From contig JAPLKB010000012.1 of NCBI GenBank assembly GCA_026388275.1, forward strand, positions 50,069-114,068: a DNA stretch of 64,000 bases. The letters are read 5' to 3'. Every line of letters starts with the position of its first letter. Positions within the stretch are counted from its first letter, which is position 1. Position numbers and translations under genes: made by a program. Shown here piece by piece: positions 44,450-52,720 of this stretch. The notes beneath the pieces were generated by a model. The model searched no databases. It was not told the origin of the DNA and saw only the letters and a list, made by a program, of their open reading frames with translations. Source of the DNA: Pseudomonadota bacterium. Lineage in GTDB: Bacteria; Desulfobacterota; Syntrophorhabdia; Syntrophorhabdales; Syntrophorhabdaceae.

Positions 44450-44535
44450 CCCACATTTTTCATTAAGATAAGTATAGGTATCGGACTGCCAACAACCTAT
44501 CCGAACTTAAGGTGTCTTTTGAAAAAGCGACAATA

Positions 44536-44568
44536 AAAAAGCGCCGGTGTTATAAACCGGCGCTTTTT
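44536..44568. terminator. Strong bidirectional terminator
   Basis: AAAAAGCGCCGGT (44536-44548) pairs perfectly with 44556-44568 around a 7-base loop, and A- and T-runs at the two ends make it work in both directions. Confidence 0.8.
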
Positions 44569-44617
44569 GCCTCACCGTTGTTTATCGGATATTTTATCCT
44601 TTAGTCACCTTAAAAAC

Positions 44618-44830
44618 ATGGATCTGGTTGCAGGATTTCCCTATATTTGGGGAAGGGTTAAGGAAAATGTCGAGACTGTATTTAATGCAAACAGACTCTC
44701 AAATATTTCCCTGGAAATAAAGTGGAGGTTTTTTGAAAAAGACGGTTTGGGTCTTGCATTGAAACCCGGCATTACACTGCCCACAGGCAACCATTGGAAT
44801 AACTTTAATTTTTTGAAACGTATTGTTAAA
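44618..44830 (+). pseudogene. Fragment of an outer-membrane transporter-type protein
   Basis: About 70 codons encode GFPYIWGRVKEN, LEIKWRFFEKDG and LALKPGITLPTG, typical of the phenol-degradation MetA-like outer-membrane beta-barrel family (usually 250-300 residues). Signal peptide and the rest of the barrel are missing, and the frame turns non-homologous after about 44790. It is a decayed remnant. Confidence 0.5.
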
Positions 44831-44947
44831 GGGCAGAACTGCAGTTGGTTTTTTGAGCAGAAAATCCCTATGGGCAGCCATACAAGAACTGGCTGGCCGA
44901 AGGTGCCTGCTATGGTATGCACCACAACAATATCAGTATGATTTTCT

Positions 44948-45724
44948 TTATATCTTACCCCTCCTTCTCAGTGTGTCATCATCGCTGATGGGCCGAATGA
45001 TTTTCTTTTGGCTTTCGTAGACAGAAACAGTATTGAGACCGTCAAAAAGGTCTTTTATTTTTGATAACTCCTCCCTCTTAAGCGGTTCAACATCGCAGGG
45101 CCTCAACGGAGTATTGATTTGTATCTCATCGGGATGGATATCTTTTGCTATCGCTGCAATATCTCCGGCATATTGAATATTTTTATGCATGAACATAATC
45201 TGCAACGCAAATTTTCCCTGGAAATGTTTCCTAAATTCCTTTATCCCTTGAACAATGACATCAAATTCTGCCCCTTGAAATGGCTGATTTATAGCCATGA
45301 AAGAATCCTGTGAACAGGCATCCAGTTTAGCGATAACAAAATCAGCAGAAGAAAGTTCCTTCTGAACATCCTGCCAATACAATAGAGATGAATTTGTGAT
45401 AACTGCGACAGCCTCTTTTCTAATTTTCCTTATAGTATTAATAGTATCGCCCAGATTTATTGCCAGAGTGGGTTCTCCTCTCCCTGACAGGGTGATGTAG
45501 TCTATGGTGATATCGGCAGGCAGCATTTCTAATTCTCTTACAATCATGTCCTCCGGAACATAAAGCTGCCGCGTCGCAGTAAGGGATTTTGTTTTTCCCA
45601 ACTGGCAATATACACAATCATAACTGCATATTTTTTCTTCCTGTGACAGCAGGTCTATCCCAAGAGAACTTCCAACTCTCCACGAGGGAACAGGTCCATA
45701 GATGTATTTAAATTTTTTCTCCAT
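44948..45724 (-). CDS. Radical SAM protein
   Basis: The cluster motif is CSYDCVYC (Cys-x3-Cys-x2-Cys), preceded by GPVPSWRVGSSLGIDL and followed by TLSGRGEPTLA, typical of a radical SAM subgroup with a wide range in anaerobes. The ATG at 45724 follows AGGAGG at 8 bp; the in-frame start at 45754 lies upstream of that site and is rejected. The product is 258 residues. The substrate is unknown. Confidence 0.9.
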   Translation of the reverse strand: MEKKFKYIYGPVPSWRVGSSLGIDLLSQEEKICSYDCVYCQLGKTKSLTATRQLYVPEDMIVRELEMLPADITIDYITLSGRGEPTLAINLGDTINTIRKIRKEAVAVITNSSLLYWQDVQKELSSADFVIAKLDACSQDSFMAINQPFQGAEFDVIVQGIKEFRKHFQGKFALQIMFMHKNIQYAGDIAAIAKDIHPDEIQINTPLRPCDVEPLKREELSKIKDLFDGLNTVSVYESQKKIIRPISDDDTLRRRGKI

Positions 45725-45785
45725 AATGTCTACCTCCTGACATAAAATATGCAAAAGACCTTACTACACGAATAGATTAGTTACC

Positions 45786-46067
45786 TCAGGATAGATCATA
45801 ACGGGCCGCCACCTGTCCTTCGAAGAATATGGCAAATCCTGGAAGTGCTGCTGCAGAAACCACCACAAGCCTCTTATCCAATGAGGTATAATTTATGCCG
45901 AAAAGGATAAATATGCATGTACTGAAGGCAAGACAGAAAGGGCAATCAACGTTTTTCAAAACCTGAAAACCGATGAGGTGTAGCGCCACACCTGCGGCTG
46001 ATCTACCTAATTTGATTCGGTTCACCAAGGCTTGCCGCAATCTCTGTTGCACATGCAAATCCATCAC
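45786..46067 (-). CDS. Small predicted membrane protein, coupled to the J-domain gene
   Basis: The 93-residue frame has one or two hydrophobic segments and a CPFC motif ([19 protein letters not shown] in part). It starts at a GTG overlapping the TGA of the J-domain gene, a coupling arrangement that supports translation. No family is assigned with confidence; a thiol or metal site is possible. Confidence 0.45.
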   Translation of the reverse strand: MMDLHVQQRLRQALVNRIKLGRSAAGVALHLIGFQVLKNVDCPFCLAFSTCIFILFGINYTSLDKRLVVVSAAALPGFAIFFEGQVAARYDLS

Positions 46068-46636
46068 ATGCAGTTACTCTGTGCTGATTCTGATATTGTT
46101 ATCCTGATAAAGATATAATTGTTTTCATCTCTTCCGAGGGCTGCCTTGATTTGTATTCCATGACTTACCCCTCCTGGAATTCGAACGCGGTATCCTTGCC
46201 GTTTTCTGCCAATGACAACCAAAACCACCCTTTCAGTTCCATGCCGGGCTTCCTGAGGAGTAAGAATGAACTCATAGAGTTGCCCCGGAATGACTTTCAG
46301 AATCGCGTTTTTTGTAAAGAGACCTGATCTCTTGCAGCGTTCGTTCCATTTCATCATAAGTTGATATCTGCGGTCCATTCTCTCATCAAAGTGATCATAA
46401 ACATATGACGTTGTGGAGTGAGGGTTATGCATAAGATCATATTCCTTCCGCTTCTGCACATCTCCTAGGACAGAATAGGCTTCACTTATCTTTTTGAACT
46501 TTTCTTCGGCATCAGGATCTTCCTGGTGATGGTCAGGATGATATTCGAGCGCCAATTTCCTGTAAGCATTTTTTATTTCAGAGGCTGAGGCATCCCTTGT
46601 TAACTTAAGTATGAAGTAATAGTCTTTCCGGATCAT
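46064..46636 (-). CDS. J-domain protein (DnaJ/CbpA-type, short)
   Basis: Residues 4-70 form a J domain with the HPD motif in [11 protein letters not shown]. The rest (about 110 residues) resembles part of the client-binding C-terminal domain of CbpA ([14 protein letters not shown]). It lacks zinc fingers and the second beta domain, so at 190 residues it is a short form. It would stimulate DnaK ATPase. It lies upstream of the small membrane protein. Confidence 0.88.
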   Translation of the reverse strand: MIRKDYYFILKLTRDASASEIKNAYRKLALEYHPDHHQEDPDAEEKFKKISEAYSVLGDVQKRKEYDLMHNPHSTTSYVYDHFDERMDRRYQLMMKWNERCKRSGLFTKNAILKVIPGQLYEFILTPQEARHGTERVVLVVIGRKRQGYRVRIPGGVSHGIQIKAALGRDENNYIFIRITISESAQSNCM

Positions 46637-46756
46637 TGGATAAAATCCCTTCTAATAGCAATATTATACTCACACGGGGAACCCGTTGTTTTATCCCGAT
46701 TGTTATTATTATTTAGATTTATTTTTTTGTGATCAACTGATCACATTGTATCAGCC

Positions 46757-47041
46757 TCACCCAACTCCCATAATATAAATTGTATCACTTTCGTTCAGTG
46801 ACGCGTTCATCCTTTCACCGTAAGATAAAAAACCTATTTGATTAACAGATACACGGAGTTCCATATCAATCTCTTCTTTATCGTCTAAAATGGCCTTCTT
46901 TACACCATTGCCGAATTTTTTTATTAACTCATTTACCAGATCCTGCAAGGTATTCCCGGGAAACGTAAAATCAATGTCATTTTTTTTACCTAAAAGTTTA
47001 TAAAGTGGGGCCACTCCCTTTATTGAAAGATGAATTTTCAT
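46757..47041 (-). CDS. MoaD/ThiS-family ubiquitin-like sulfur carrier
   Basis: The 94-residue protein has the beta-grasp pattern with FPGNTLQDLVNEL, VSVNQ and the end DTIYIMGVG. The usual C-terminal Gly-Gly, which is adenylated and thiolated, is present here as Gly-Val-Gly, so the activated tail may differ. It lies in a cluster with Fe-S assembly genes. Confidence 0.8.
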   Translation of the reverse strand: MKIHLSIKGVAPLYKLLGKKNDIDFTFPGNTLQDLVNELIKKFGNGVKKAILDDKEEIDMELRVSVNQIGFLSYGERMNASLNESDTIYIMGVG

Positions 47042-47107
47042 ATCTTTACCTCTCTGCTATATATTGTTTATAAGCCATTTTTTCTAATTTGAAGATACCG
47101 TGTGTTT

Positions 47108-47638
47108 TTACATGTGATCAATTCTTTCCATACCGATTTTACAATATTTATGTGCAAGATCTACGTAAAGACCTCTTGACCAGGTCCAGGAATCCTTTTC
47201 TTTTTGTGACATGTCCCGGATTTTTTTCGCCGGGTTGCCGGCCGCAATTATCGCTCCGGGGATTTTCTGCTCACGTTTCACTATTGTGCCTTCCGCTACA
47301 GTGGAGCCGTCTCCTACCTCGGAGCGTATGCTTAAAATAGCACCCATGCCTATCCCGCAATAATCACCAATTCTCTTTGCGTGTATAATTGCTCCGTGCC
47401 CGATAATTACTCCTTTGCCTATGGAGCAAACATCATCAGGCGGCGCATGAACCACAACGCCTTCCTCAACCGCTGTTTCGTCCCCTATCTCAATAGTACC
47501 ATAGTCCCCTCTGAGGATTACGCCGTGTCCTATATAACAATCATTCCCGATTCTGACATCTCCTATTATTAAAGCGGTTTCACTTACATATGTACCGTTC
47601 CCGAAAACCGGCTCCTTTCCGTCAAATCTGTATAGCAT
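47108..47638 (-). CDS. Gamma-carbonic anhydrase-like hexapeptide-repeat protein
   Basis: The left-handed beta-helix repeats (ALIIGDVRIGNDCYIGHGVILRGD in part) and zinc-ligand-type histidines in IIGHGAIIHA, plus the end AAGNPAKKIR, mark the YrdA/gamma-carbonic anhydrase group. The 176-residue length is usual. It is followed by the IscU-like gene on the upstream side with a one-base gap. Confidence 0.88.
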   Translation of the reverse strand: MLYRFDGKEPVFGNGTYVSETALIIGDVRIGNDCYIGHGVILRGDYGTIEIGDETAVEEGVVVHAPPDDVCSIGKGVIIGHGAIIHAKRIGDYCGIGMGAILSIRSEVGDGSTVAEGTIVKREQKIPGAIIAAGNPAKKIRDMSQKEKDSWTWSRGLYVDLAHKYCKIGMERIDHM

Positions 47639-47639
47639 T

Positions 47640-48020
47640 CTAACTCCTTACATGTTTATTAAAATAGTCCATGATTGCCATCCGAAGCGCTGAAATAGCC
47701 AACGCCGAATAATGAACCTTGGATTCGGGCAATCCGTCCAGGGCATTTACTATGTCATCTTCAGTGATCATTATTGCATCATCAAGGTCTTTACCTGTTA
47801 CAATCTCTGACATTGCACTGGCACACGCTATGGCAGCAGGACAACTCTTTATCTGATATTTTACGTCAGTTACCTTATCGTTTGATACTTTAATAAAAAC
47901 CCTTAAAAAATCGCCGCATGAAGGATCTCCTATTTCGCCGACATCGCTTGCATCCTCAATAGTGCCGGCATTTCTGGGATTTTTGAAGTGCTCGAGCACC
48001 TTTTCGCTGTATCCATCCAT
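47640..48020 (-). CDS. IscU/NifU-like Fe-S scaffold protein lacking the third cysteine
   Basis: The N-terminal YSEKVLEHFKNPRNAGTI, DPSCGD and KSCPAAIACASAMSE match IscU, giving two of three ligand cysteines. At the third site IscU has KIHCS, but this protein has KVHYS, with Tyr in place of Cys. The ATG at 48020 follows GGGGGAGG at 9 bp; the longer frame from 48050 is less likely. It lies next to the Mrp gene, so a changed scaffold or carrier role is possible. Confidence 0.85.
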   Translation of the reverse strand: MDGYSEKVLEHFKNPRNAGTIEDASDVGEIGDPSCGDFLRVFIKVSNDKVTDVKYQIKSCPAAIACASAMSEIVTGKDLDDAIMITEDDIVNALDGLPESKVHYSALAISALRMAIMDYFNKHVRS

Positions 48021-48056
48021 TTCTGCAACCTCCCCCCTGTGCACCTGCAACCACTT

Positions 48057-48902
48057 TTACGTCCTTTGCACAGCTCTCTCATTATTTCCGAATATAACTA
48101 TCCGCTCTACAATATCATCAAATTTCTGAGCTGTCTTTGTATTGGCGTAAGAGTGCATATAAGGCTTTTCCTCGTCGCCGCTCTTTACAATATCCGGGTC
48201 AAGAGGTATCTTTCCGAGGAAAGGGACCTTGAATTTTTCCGAAAGTTTTTCACCGCCGCCGGATGAAAATATGTTTACTTCTTCGCCACAGTGAGGGCAG
48301 ACAAATCCGCTCATATTCTCTACAATTCCTGCTATGGGAAGACCGAGCTGTCTGCAAAAAACAATGCATTTTTCCACGTCAACTGTGGCAACCTGCTGAG
48401 GTGTGGTAACGATAATAGCGCTGCTTTTTTTGCCCAGGATCTGGGCAATAGAGAGGGGTTCATCGCCGGTACCGGGAGGACAGTCTACCACAAGGCAATC
48501 CAGGTCCCCCCAGACCACATGCTGGAGAAACTCCCGTATAATTTTGCCTTTCATAGGTCCTCTCCAGATTACCGGCGTCTCGGTCCCGTCAACCAAAAGC
48601 CCCATAGAAATAACCTTCAGTTGATTGTAGACCTCAACAGGAACAATCTCTTCATTTTTAATGCCCACACGCTGTCCTGACAGGCCAAGCATTTTAGGCA
48701 CGCTCGGTCCGTGGATATCCACATCAAGTATGCCTGTTCTCAATCCTCTCAAAGATAGACTTAAGGCAAGGTTTACCGCTACAGTGCTTTTCCCTACGCC
48801 GCCCTTGCCTGAAAGAACCACAAAGATCTGGTTAATTCTTGCCAGTTTTTCCTCCAGCAACTTATCGTCTGCTGTATTATCTGTTACTTCTCCACAATTC
48901 AT
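48057..48902 (-). CDS. Mrp/NBP35-type P-loop ATPase (Fe-S carrier)
   Basis: The deviant Walker A is SGKGGVGKST, followed by DVDIHGPSVPKMLG and DCPPGTGDE. The CPHC motif near residue 205 binds a bridging [4Fe-4S] cluster. The 281-residue length is typical. A GGAGG site precedes the ATG. It carries Fe-S clusters to apo-proteins and is probably co-transcribed with the IscU-like gene 36 bp downstream. Confidence 0.93.
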   Translation of the reverse strand: MNCGEVTDNTADDKLLEEKLARINQIFVVLSGKGGVGKSTVAVNLALSLSLRGLRTGILDVDIHGPSVPKMLGLSGQRVGIKNEEIVPVEVYNQLKVISMGLLVDGTETPVIWRGPMKGKIIREFLQHVVWGDLDCLVVDCPPGTGDEPLSIAQILGKKSSAIIVTTPQQVATVDVEKCIVFCRQLGLPIAGIVENMSGFVCPHCGEEVNIFSSGGGEKLSEKFKVPFLGKIPLDPDIVKSGDEEKPYMHSYANTKTAQKFDDIVERIVIFGNNERAVQRT

Positions 48903-49039
48903 ATTTCCTCCAGAATAGATTTTAGTTTTGCATATATTTCTATTATTGACTTGTTTGCCTTGAACCCCGGGGCGTAATCAAGGATTGTTTTTAGCTTCTT
49001 TCTACGCTTCCGTTGTTAGCTATGAGCTTGTCTCCTTTC

Positions 49040-49801
49040 CTACCAGTGCTCGTTTACATCCGGACCTGTCAGCTTAGCAAGACTGCTTTCCTCAAATTCC
49101 CTGATTGCCTGTACAACTGTCTTATTCGATACCGTATATACCTCAATGCCGGCAGCTCCGAGCACTCTGAATGCATTGGGACCCAGATGCCCGCTGATTA
49201 TCGTTTTTGCCCCGGCATTGATGGCATTTTGAGCGCTTTGAATACCCGCCCCCTGGGGGGCGTTAAAATTTTGCATATTTTCAATCACATCAAAGCTTTT
49301 GCTTTCAGGGTCATAGATTATAAGTTTTCTGCATCTGCCGAAGCGCTCGTCAACCATGCCTTCCATGGTTCCGTCAATACTTGTTATTGCTATTTTCATT
49401 ATTCCTATATCTTTTTCAATAGTTGACACATCTCTTTTTTGATATATATCTTCTCCTTTCCACCCGTGCCTGCACACATCTCTCCAGCCGCAGGGCGGGA
49501 TAAATTTTTCATCAACCGATACATTTCCCCCATCTATCCTCAGTGCCTTGCCTTTAACAACAGTGTGGGCCATTTTTTCATGAGCGGATAATAAAAGGCG
49601 GTGGAATGTAGGCTGGGATACATTCATTTGCACTGCCGCTTCTTCCTGCGGTATACCGAGAAGATCTTTCAGCCTTATCGCTTCCAGCTCATCATGGCGG
49701 AGAACGACTTCTTCAATGTCCGCCATCTTTACACCTGCCGGTTTGAAGTATGTTACCTGGGGGAGAAAACCTATATTGCTTATGCACCGCGGACGTGGCA
49801 T
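49040..49801 (-). CDS. DUF134 helix-turn-helix domain fused to a NifX-type domain
   Basis: Residues 1-100 are DUF134 (CISNIGFLPQVTYFKPAG, IEEVVLRHDELEAIRLKD, helix-turn-helix QEEAAVQMNVSQPTFHRLL). Residues about 135-245 are NifX-type (IGIMKIAITSIDG, RFGRCRKLIIYD, TIISGHLGPNAFRVLGAAGIEVY). The linker has cysteines (PPCGWRDVCRHGW). The same two domains are separate, adjacent genes at 38868-39541. A metal-sensing regulator is a reasonable guess. AAAGGAG precedes the ATG. Confidence 0.9.
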   Translation of the reverse strand: MPRPRCISNIGFLPQVTYFKPAGVKMADIEEVVLRHDELEAIRLKDLLGIPQEEAAVQMNVSQPTFHRLLLSAHEKMAHTVVKGKALRIDGGNVSVDEKFIPPCGWRDVCRHGWKGEDIYQKRDVSTIEKDIGIMKIAITSIDGTMEGMVDERFGRCRKLIIYDPESKSFDVIENMQNFNAPQGAGIQSAQNAINAGAKTIISGHLGPNAFRVLGAAGIEVYTVSNKTVVQAIREFEESSLAKLTGPDVNEHW

Positions 49802-49857
49802 ATTTTATCTCCTTTGTAGATAGGCTGTTAAATCAATGTAGTAGACCATGCTATATG

Positions 49858-49886
49858 AATATATATTCAAATTAATGGATTGTCAA
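49858..49886 (-). promoter_or_regulatory. Sigma-70-type promoter of the DUF134-NifX fusion gene
   Basis: On the minus strand TTGACA (49886-49881), 17 bp, TATATT (49863-49858). The palindrome GAATATATTC overlaps the -10 box and may be an operator. The leader is about 50 bases with a normal ribosome binding site, unlike the leaderless separate DUF134 gene. Confidence 0.65.
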
Positions 49887-50169
49887 TAAAATTAGCCCGA
49901 CACTGTTACTTATCTAATGGTAATATGGGATTAATGTAAAGACATTCGTACGCATGAACTATCGGCACCGATAAACAGTCTATGAGTAATTGGCTAATCG
50001 CCCAAACTATGAGTCCCAACTGATCCTGGCGCTATGGCCAAAAACAAAATGAATTCCTATAAATATCAATTTCAGATATAATAGATAAAAATCAGGGGAT
50101 CCACGGATCGCCGGTAAATCAGTTCCACTGGTGCCTTTTTTCTGCGCAATTATAAAATGGAGGCAAAAA
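49887..50169. other. Intergenic region between divergent genes, nothing further seen
   Basis: A possible -10 box (TATAAT near 50077) lies upstream of the SDR gene, but no good -35 box is seen. No gene or strong hairpin is visible. Confidence 0.4.
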
Positions 50170-50958
50170 ATGAGCTATGTCAGAACAATTGAGAGAACGG
50201 CAAATCAACTTCTCTTTGGCAAAACAGCCATTATAACCGGCGCAAGTTCCGGCATAGGACGTGCCACAGCTTTGACCCTCGCACAGGCAGGCGCTGCGGT
50301 GGTGATTCAGGCTCGGCGTAAAGACAGACTGGATGAATTGGCTTCGGAAATCTCCCGGCAGAACGGCAAAGTACTGGCTGTGACTGGCGATGCAAGCATT
50401 CAGGCAGACATTGATTTGCTTCTGAATCGTGCCCTGGCTTGGGAAGGAGGAGGGTGTAAGTATGATATCGTTGTTGTCAACGCCGGACATGGACTGGCAG
50501 GCGGTATCCTGAGCAGCGATGAATCCCGGTGGCAGGAGCTTTACCATATTAATGTTCTTGGTGCTACTTACCTGATGCGTCGGGTTGGACAATACATGGC
50601 TCAACGAAAAACAGGAGACATCATAGCCATAGGTTCGGTAGTCGGACGAAACATTTCGCCCTTCGGCGGATTTTACGGTTCAAGCAAATTTGCCGTTGCC
50701 GCAATTGCGGAAGCTCTTCGCCGTGAGATCTGCGCACATGGTGTACGCGTTTCCACGGTTATGCCCGGCATTGTGCTTAGCGAATTCCAGGAGGTAGCAG
50801 GCTATAATAAGGAAAATTTTTTCAATACCGTTAACCAGTTCGGCGAATTACTTGAACCCCGGGACATTGCCGAAGGTATTTACTGGCTTCTCACATTGCC
50901 GCCTCATGTCAATATCAATGAAATCATGATTCGTCCTACCGGTCAAAATTATCCATGA
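50170..50958 (+). CDS. Short-chain dehydrogenase/reductase (YdfG/classical type)
   Basis: The cofactor loop TGASSGIGRA, the NAG segment NAGHGLAGG, Ser in IAIGSVVGR and YGSSK give a complete classical SDR active site. The product is 262 residues. The ATG at 50170 follows GGAGG; the longer frame from 50131 is not supported. It lies upstream of three transport genes on the same strand. The substrate is unknown. Confidence 0.88.
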   Translation: MSYVRTIERTANQLLFGKTAIITGASSGIGRATALTLAQAGAAVVIQARRKDRLDELASEISRQNGKVLAVTGDASIQADIDLLLNRALAWEGGGCKYDIVVVNAGHGLAGGILSSDESRWQELYHINVLGATYLMRRVGQYMAQRKTGDIIAIGSVVGRNISPFGGFYGSSKFAVAAIAEALRREICAHGVRVSTVMPGIVLSEFQEVAGYNKENFFNTVNQFGELLEPRDIAEGIYWLLTLPPHVNINEIMIRPTGQNYP

Positions 50959-50995
50959 TGCAGCGTAAGAAACAAAAATACAGGAGGCTTATGGT

Positions 50996-51358
50996 ATGGT
51001 TATCATTATTCTCTATGTGATATTGGGCTTGGTGGCAGGAATCTTTAGCGGGCTAATTGGTATTGGCGGAGGAATTATTATTATTCCTGCACTTGTATTT
51101 TTATTTGGTTTTTCACAACATCAGGCACAGGGGACAACATTGGCTCTGCTGGTACCGCCAATTGGTTTGCTTGCAGCATGGATGTACTATACGCAAGGGT
51201 ATGTAAATATACAGGCAGCAATTTTTATATGTTTGGGGTTTTTTTTAGGCGGCTTTCTTGGGGCAAAGTTTGCAATGGTATTGTCAAATATTGTCCTTGA
51301 AAAAATCTTTGGCGTAGTGCTCCTGCTGGTTGCATTAAAGATGATATTTGCCAGATAA
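50996..51358 (+). CDS. Half-size TauE/SafE-family membrane transporter
   Basis: The 120-residue protein has about four transmembrane helices and the family motif GIGGGIIIIPAL, then GTTLALLVPPIG. Typical TauE/SafE exporters have two such repeats (about 250 residues), so this single-repeat form should act as a dimer. It probably moves sulfite or another sulfur anion. GGAGG lies upstream. Confidence 0.85.
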   Translation: MVIIILYVILGLVAGIFSGLIGIGGGIIIIPALVFLFGFSQHQAQGTTLALLVPPIGLLAAWMYYTQGYVNIQAAIFICLGFFLGGFLGAKFAMVLSNIVLEKIFGVVLLLVALKMIFAR

Positions 51359-51516
51359 ATATGGGTTTAATGATTGATTTTTACTTCTTTTAAAGGCTGT
51401 CAGGCCATCCTCGAGATGTTTTTCAGGATTGACAGTTTTCGTTTTGCTTGCTATAGAATGAATTATGTAAACCAGGTATTTTGGATATGCAAAAATCGAG
51501 TAAAAGGGGGTACAGC

Positions 51517-52047
51517 ATGGAAGGAAATCGGGAGCCAAAGGGTTGGAGTCCTTACATTGCCGGAGCATTAACAGGATTGCTGCTTGTGTTTTCCGTCTGG
51601 TTTACCGGGAAATATGTGGGAGCTTCAACAACGTTCGTACGGTCGGCAGGATTCATTGAAAAAGCTTTTAATGCAGAGCGTGTATCAAAGATGGAATATT
51701 TCATAAAGGAGATGCCCAAGATTGACTGGCAGTGGATGTTTGTGGTGGGGATATTCTTCGGTTCCATTGTCGCTTCAACAACATCCAAAAGTTTCAGGTG
51801 GCAGGCCGTACCAACCATGTGGGAGAATAGATTCGGGCCGGGCAGGACAAAAAGGGCAATTGCAGCCTTTGTCGGCGGCATAGTCGCCATGTTCGGGGCG
51901 CGTCTGGCAGACGGGTGACCGAGCGGCCATGGACTGAGCGGTTCGCTCCAGTTAGCCATAAGCGGATTTATTGCGTTAATATGTTTCTTTATCGGCGGAG
52001 TTATCATGGCCAAAATACTATACGGGGGAGGTGCCAAACATGAATGA
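51517..52047 (+). CDS. YeeE/YedE-family membrane protein with an in-frame TGA, predicted selenoprotein (Sec134)
   Basis: The ATG at 51517 follows AAGGGGG. The frame meets TGA at 51916-51918, then continues with PSGHGLSGSLQLAISG to a stop at 52045-52047. In relatives the motif is GGCTSGHGLSG, so the TGA falls exactly at the conserved cysteine. The homologous sequence and hydrophobic helix continue in the same frame, and the extended end overlaps the next gene's ATG by 8 bp, as coupled genes do. A hairpin with a G-first loop follows (51934-51951). Selenocysteine insertion is therefore predicted. The first half of a split YeeE/YedE transporter for sulfur or selenium compounds, 176 residues. Confidence 0.8.
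51934..51951 (+). promoter_or_regulatory. Bacterial SECIS-like hairpin
   Basis: CTGAGCG (51934-51940), loop GTT, then CGCTCCAG (51944-51951) with one bulged C. The apical loop begins 23 nt after the TGA, within the 16-37 nt range reported for bacterial SECIS elements, and the first loop base is G as required. Confidence 0.65.
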
Positions 52048-52567
52048 ACTCGTATATGGTCTCATAACAGGCATTATTTTCGGCTTTCTCCTGCAAAAGG
52101 CAAGGGTAATCAGATATGACAAGCAGTTGGGCGCTCTGCGCCTTATTGATATGACGATTGTAAAATTTATGCTTTCCACGGTCCTTGTAGCAATGGTAGG
52201 CGTTTATCTGCTGAAAGACCTCGGCATTGCCAAACTTTCCATAAAGCCAACAATACTGGGGGGCAACATTATAGGCGGGCTCATCTTCGGCATCGGATGG
52301 GGCTTGCTTGGTTATTGCCCCGGCACATCCCTCGGAGCCTTCGGTGAAGGAAGGTGGGATGCAGTTTGGGGTATCCTGGGCATGCTTGCCGGAGCGGCAT
52401 TGTTCGCCGAATTCTTCCCTGTTCTTAAAAATACTGTTCTGAAATGGGGTGTTTACGGGAAGATTACCATACCGGAAGCGCTGGGAATAAACCACTGGAT
52501 TGTCATCGTAATATTTATCATAGGAGGGTTGTTCCTTTTCCGGTGGTTTGAGAAGAAAAAACTTTAA
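52040..52567 (+). CDS. YeeE/YedE-family membrane protein, second half-size subunit
   Basis: The 175-residue protein has about five transmembrane helices and the family motif LLGYCPGTSLGAFGEG with a normal Cys. The ATG overlaps the end of the upstream gene only if that gene is read through its TGA. Together the two halves equal one full-length YeeE/YedE, a transporter of thiosulfate or selenium-related compounds. Confidence 0.88.
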   Translation: MNELVYGLITGIIFGFLLQKARVIRYDKQLGALRLIDMTIVKFMLSTVLVAMVGVYLLKDLGIAKLSIKPTILGGNIIGGLIFGIGWGLLGYCPGTSLGAFGEGRWDAVWGILGMLAGAALFAEFFPVLKNTVLKWGVYGKITIPEALGINHWIVIVIFIIGGLFLFRWFEKKKL

Positions 52568-52636
52568 ACATGCTTTCAGGGTATGGAATTTAAATGTTAT
52601 ATTGCAAATTATTGGAATGCGTGAAGAAATGAATCA

Positions 52637-52671
52637 CCCCGCGGCAAGCTTCGGGGTATTAACCCGCGGGG
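52637..52671 (+). terminator. GC-rich hairpin, probable terminator of the transport operon
   Basis: CCCCGCGG (52637-52644) pairs with CCGCGGGG (52664-52671) and is followed by CAATAAAAAA. The long loop and lack of a T-run on this strand make it moderate evidence. Confidence 0.45.
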
Positions 52672-52720
52672 CAATAAAAAACATTACAAAAGTGAAAACC
52701 AAATCTATGCGAGGTAAATT

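Noticed and set aside
44567..44941. The 124-codon ORF as an intact gene
   Set aside because: Only about 70 codons match an outer-membrane family; the N-terminus overlaps a terminator and the C-terminus is non-homologous, so it is listed as a pseudogene fragment.
51916..51918. TGA in the YeeE-type gene as a simple nonsense mutation
   Set aside because: It falls precisely on the conserved cysteine codon, downstream sequence is conserved without further damage, and a SECIS-like hairpin follows. A pseudogene remains possible but less likely.
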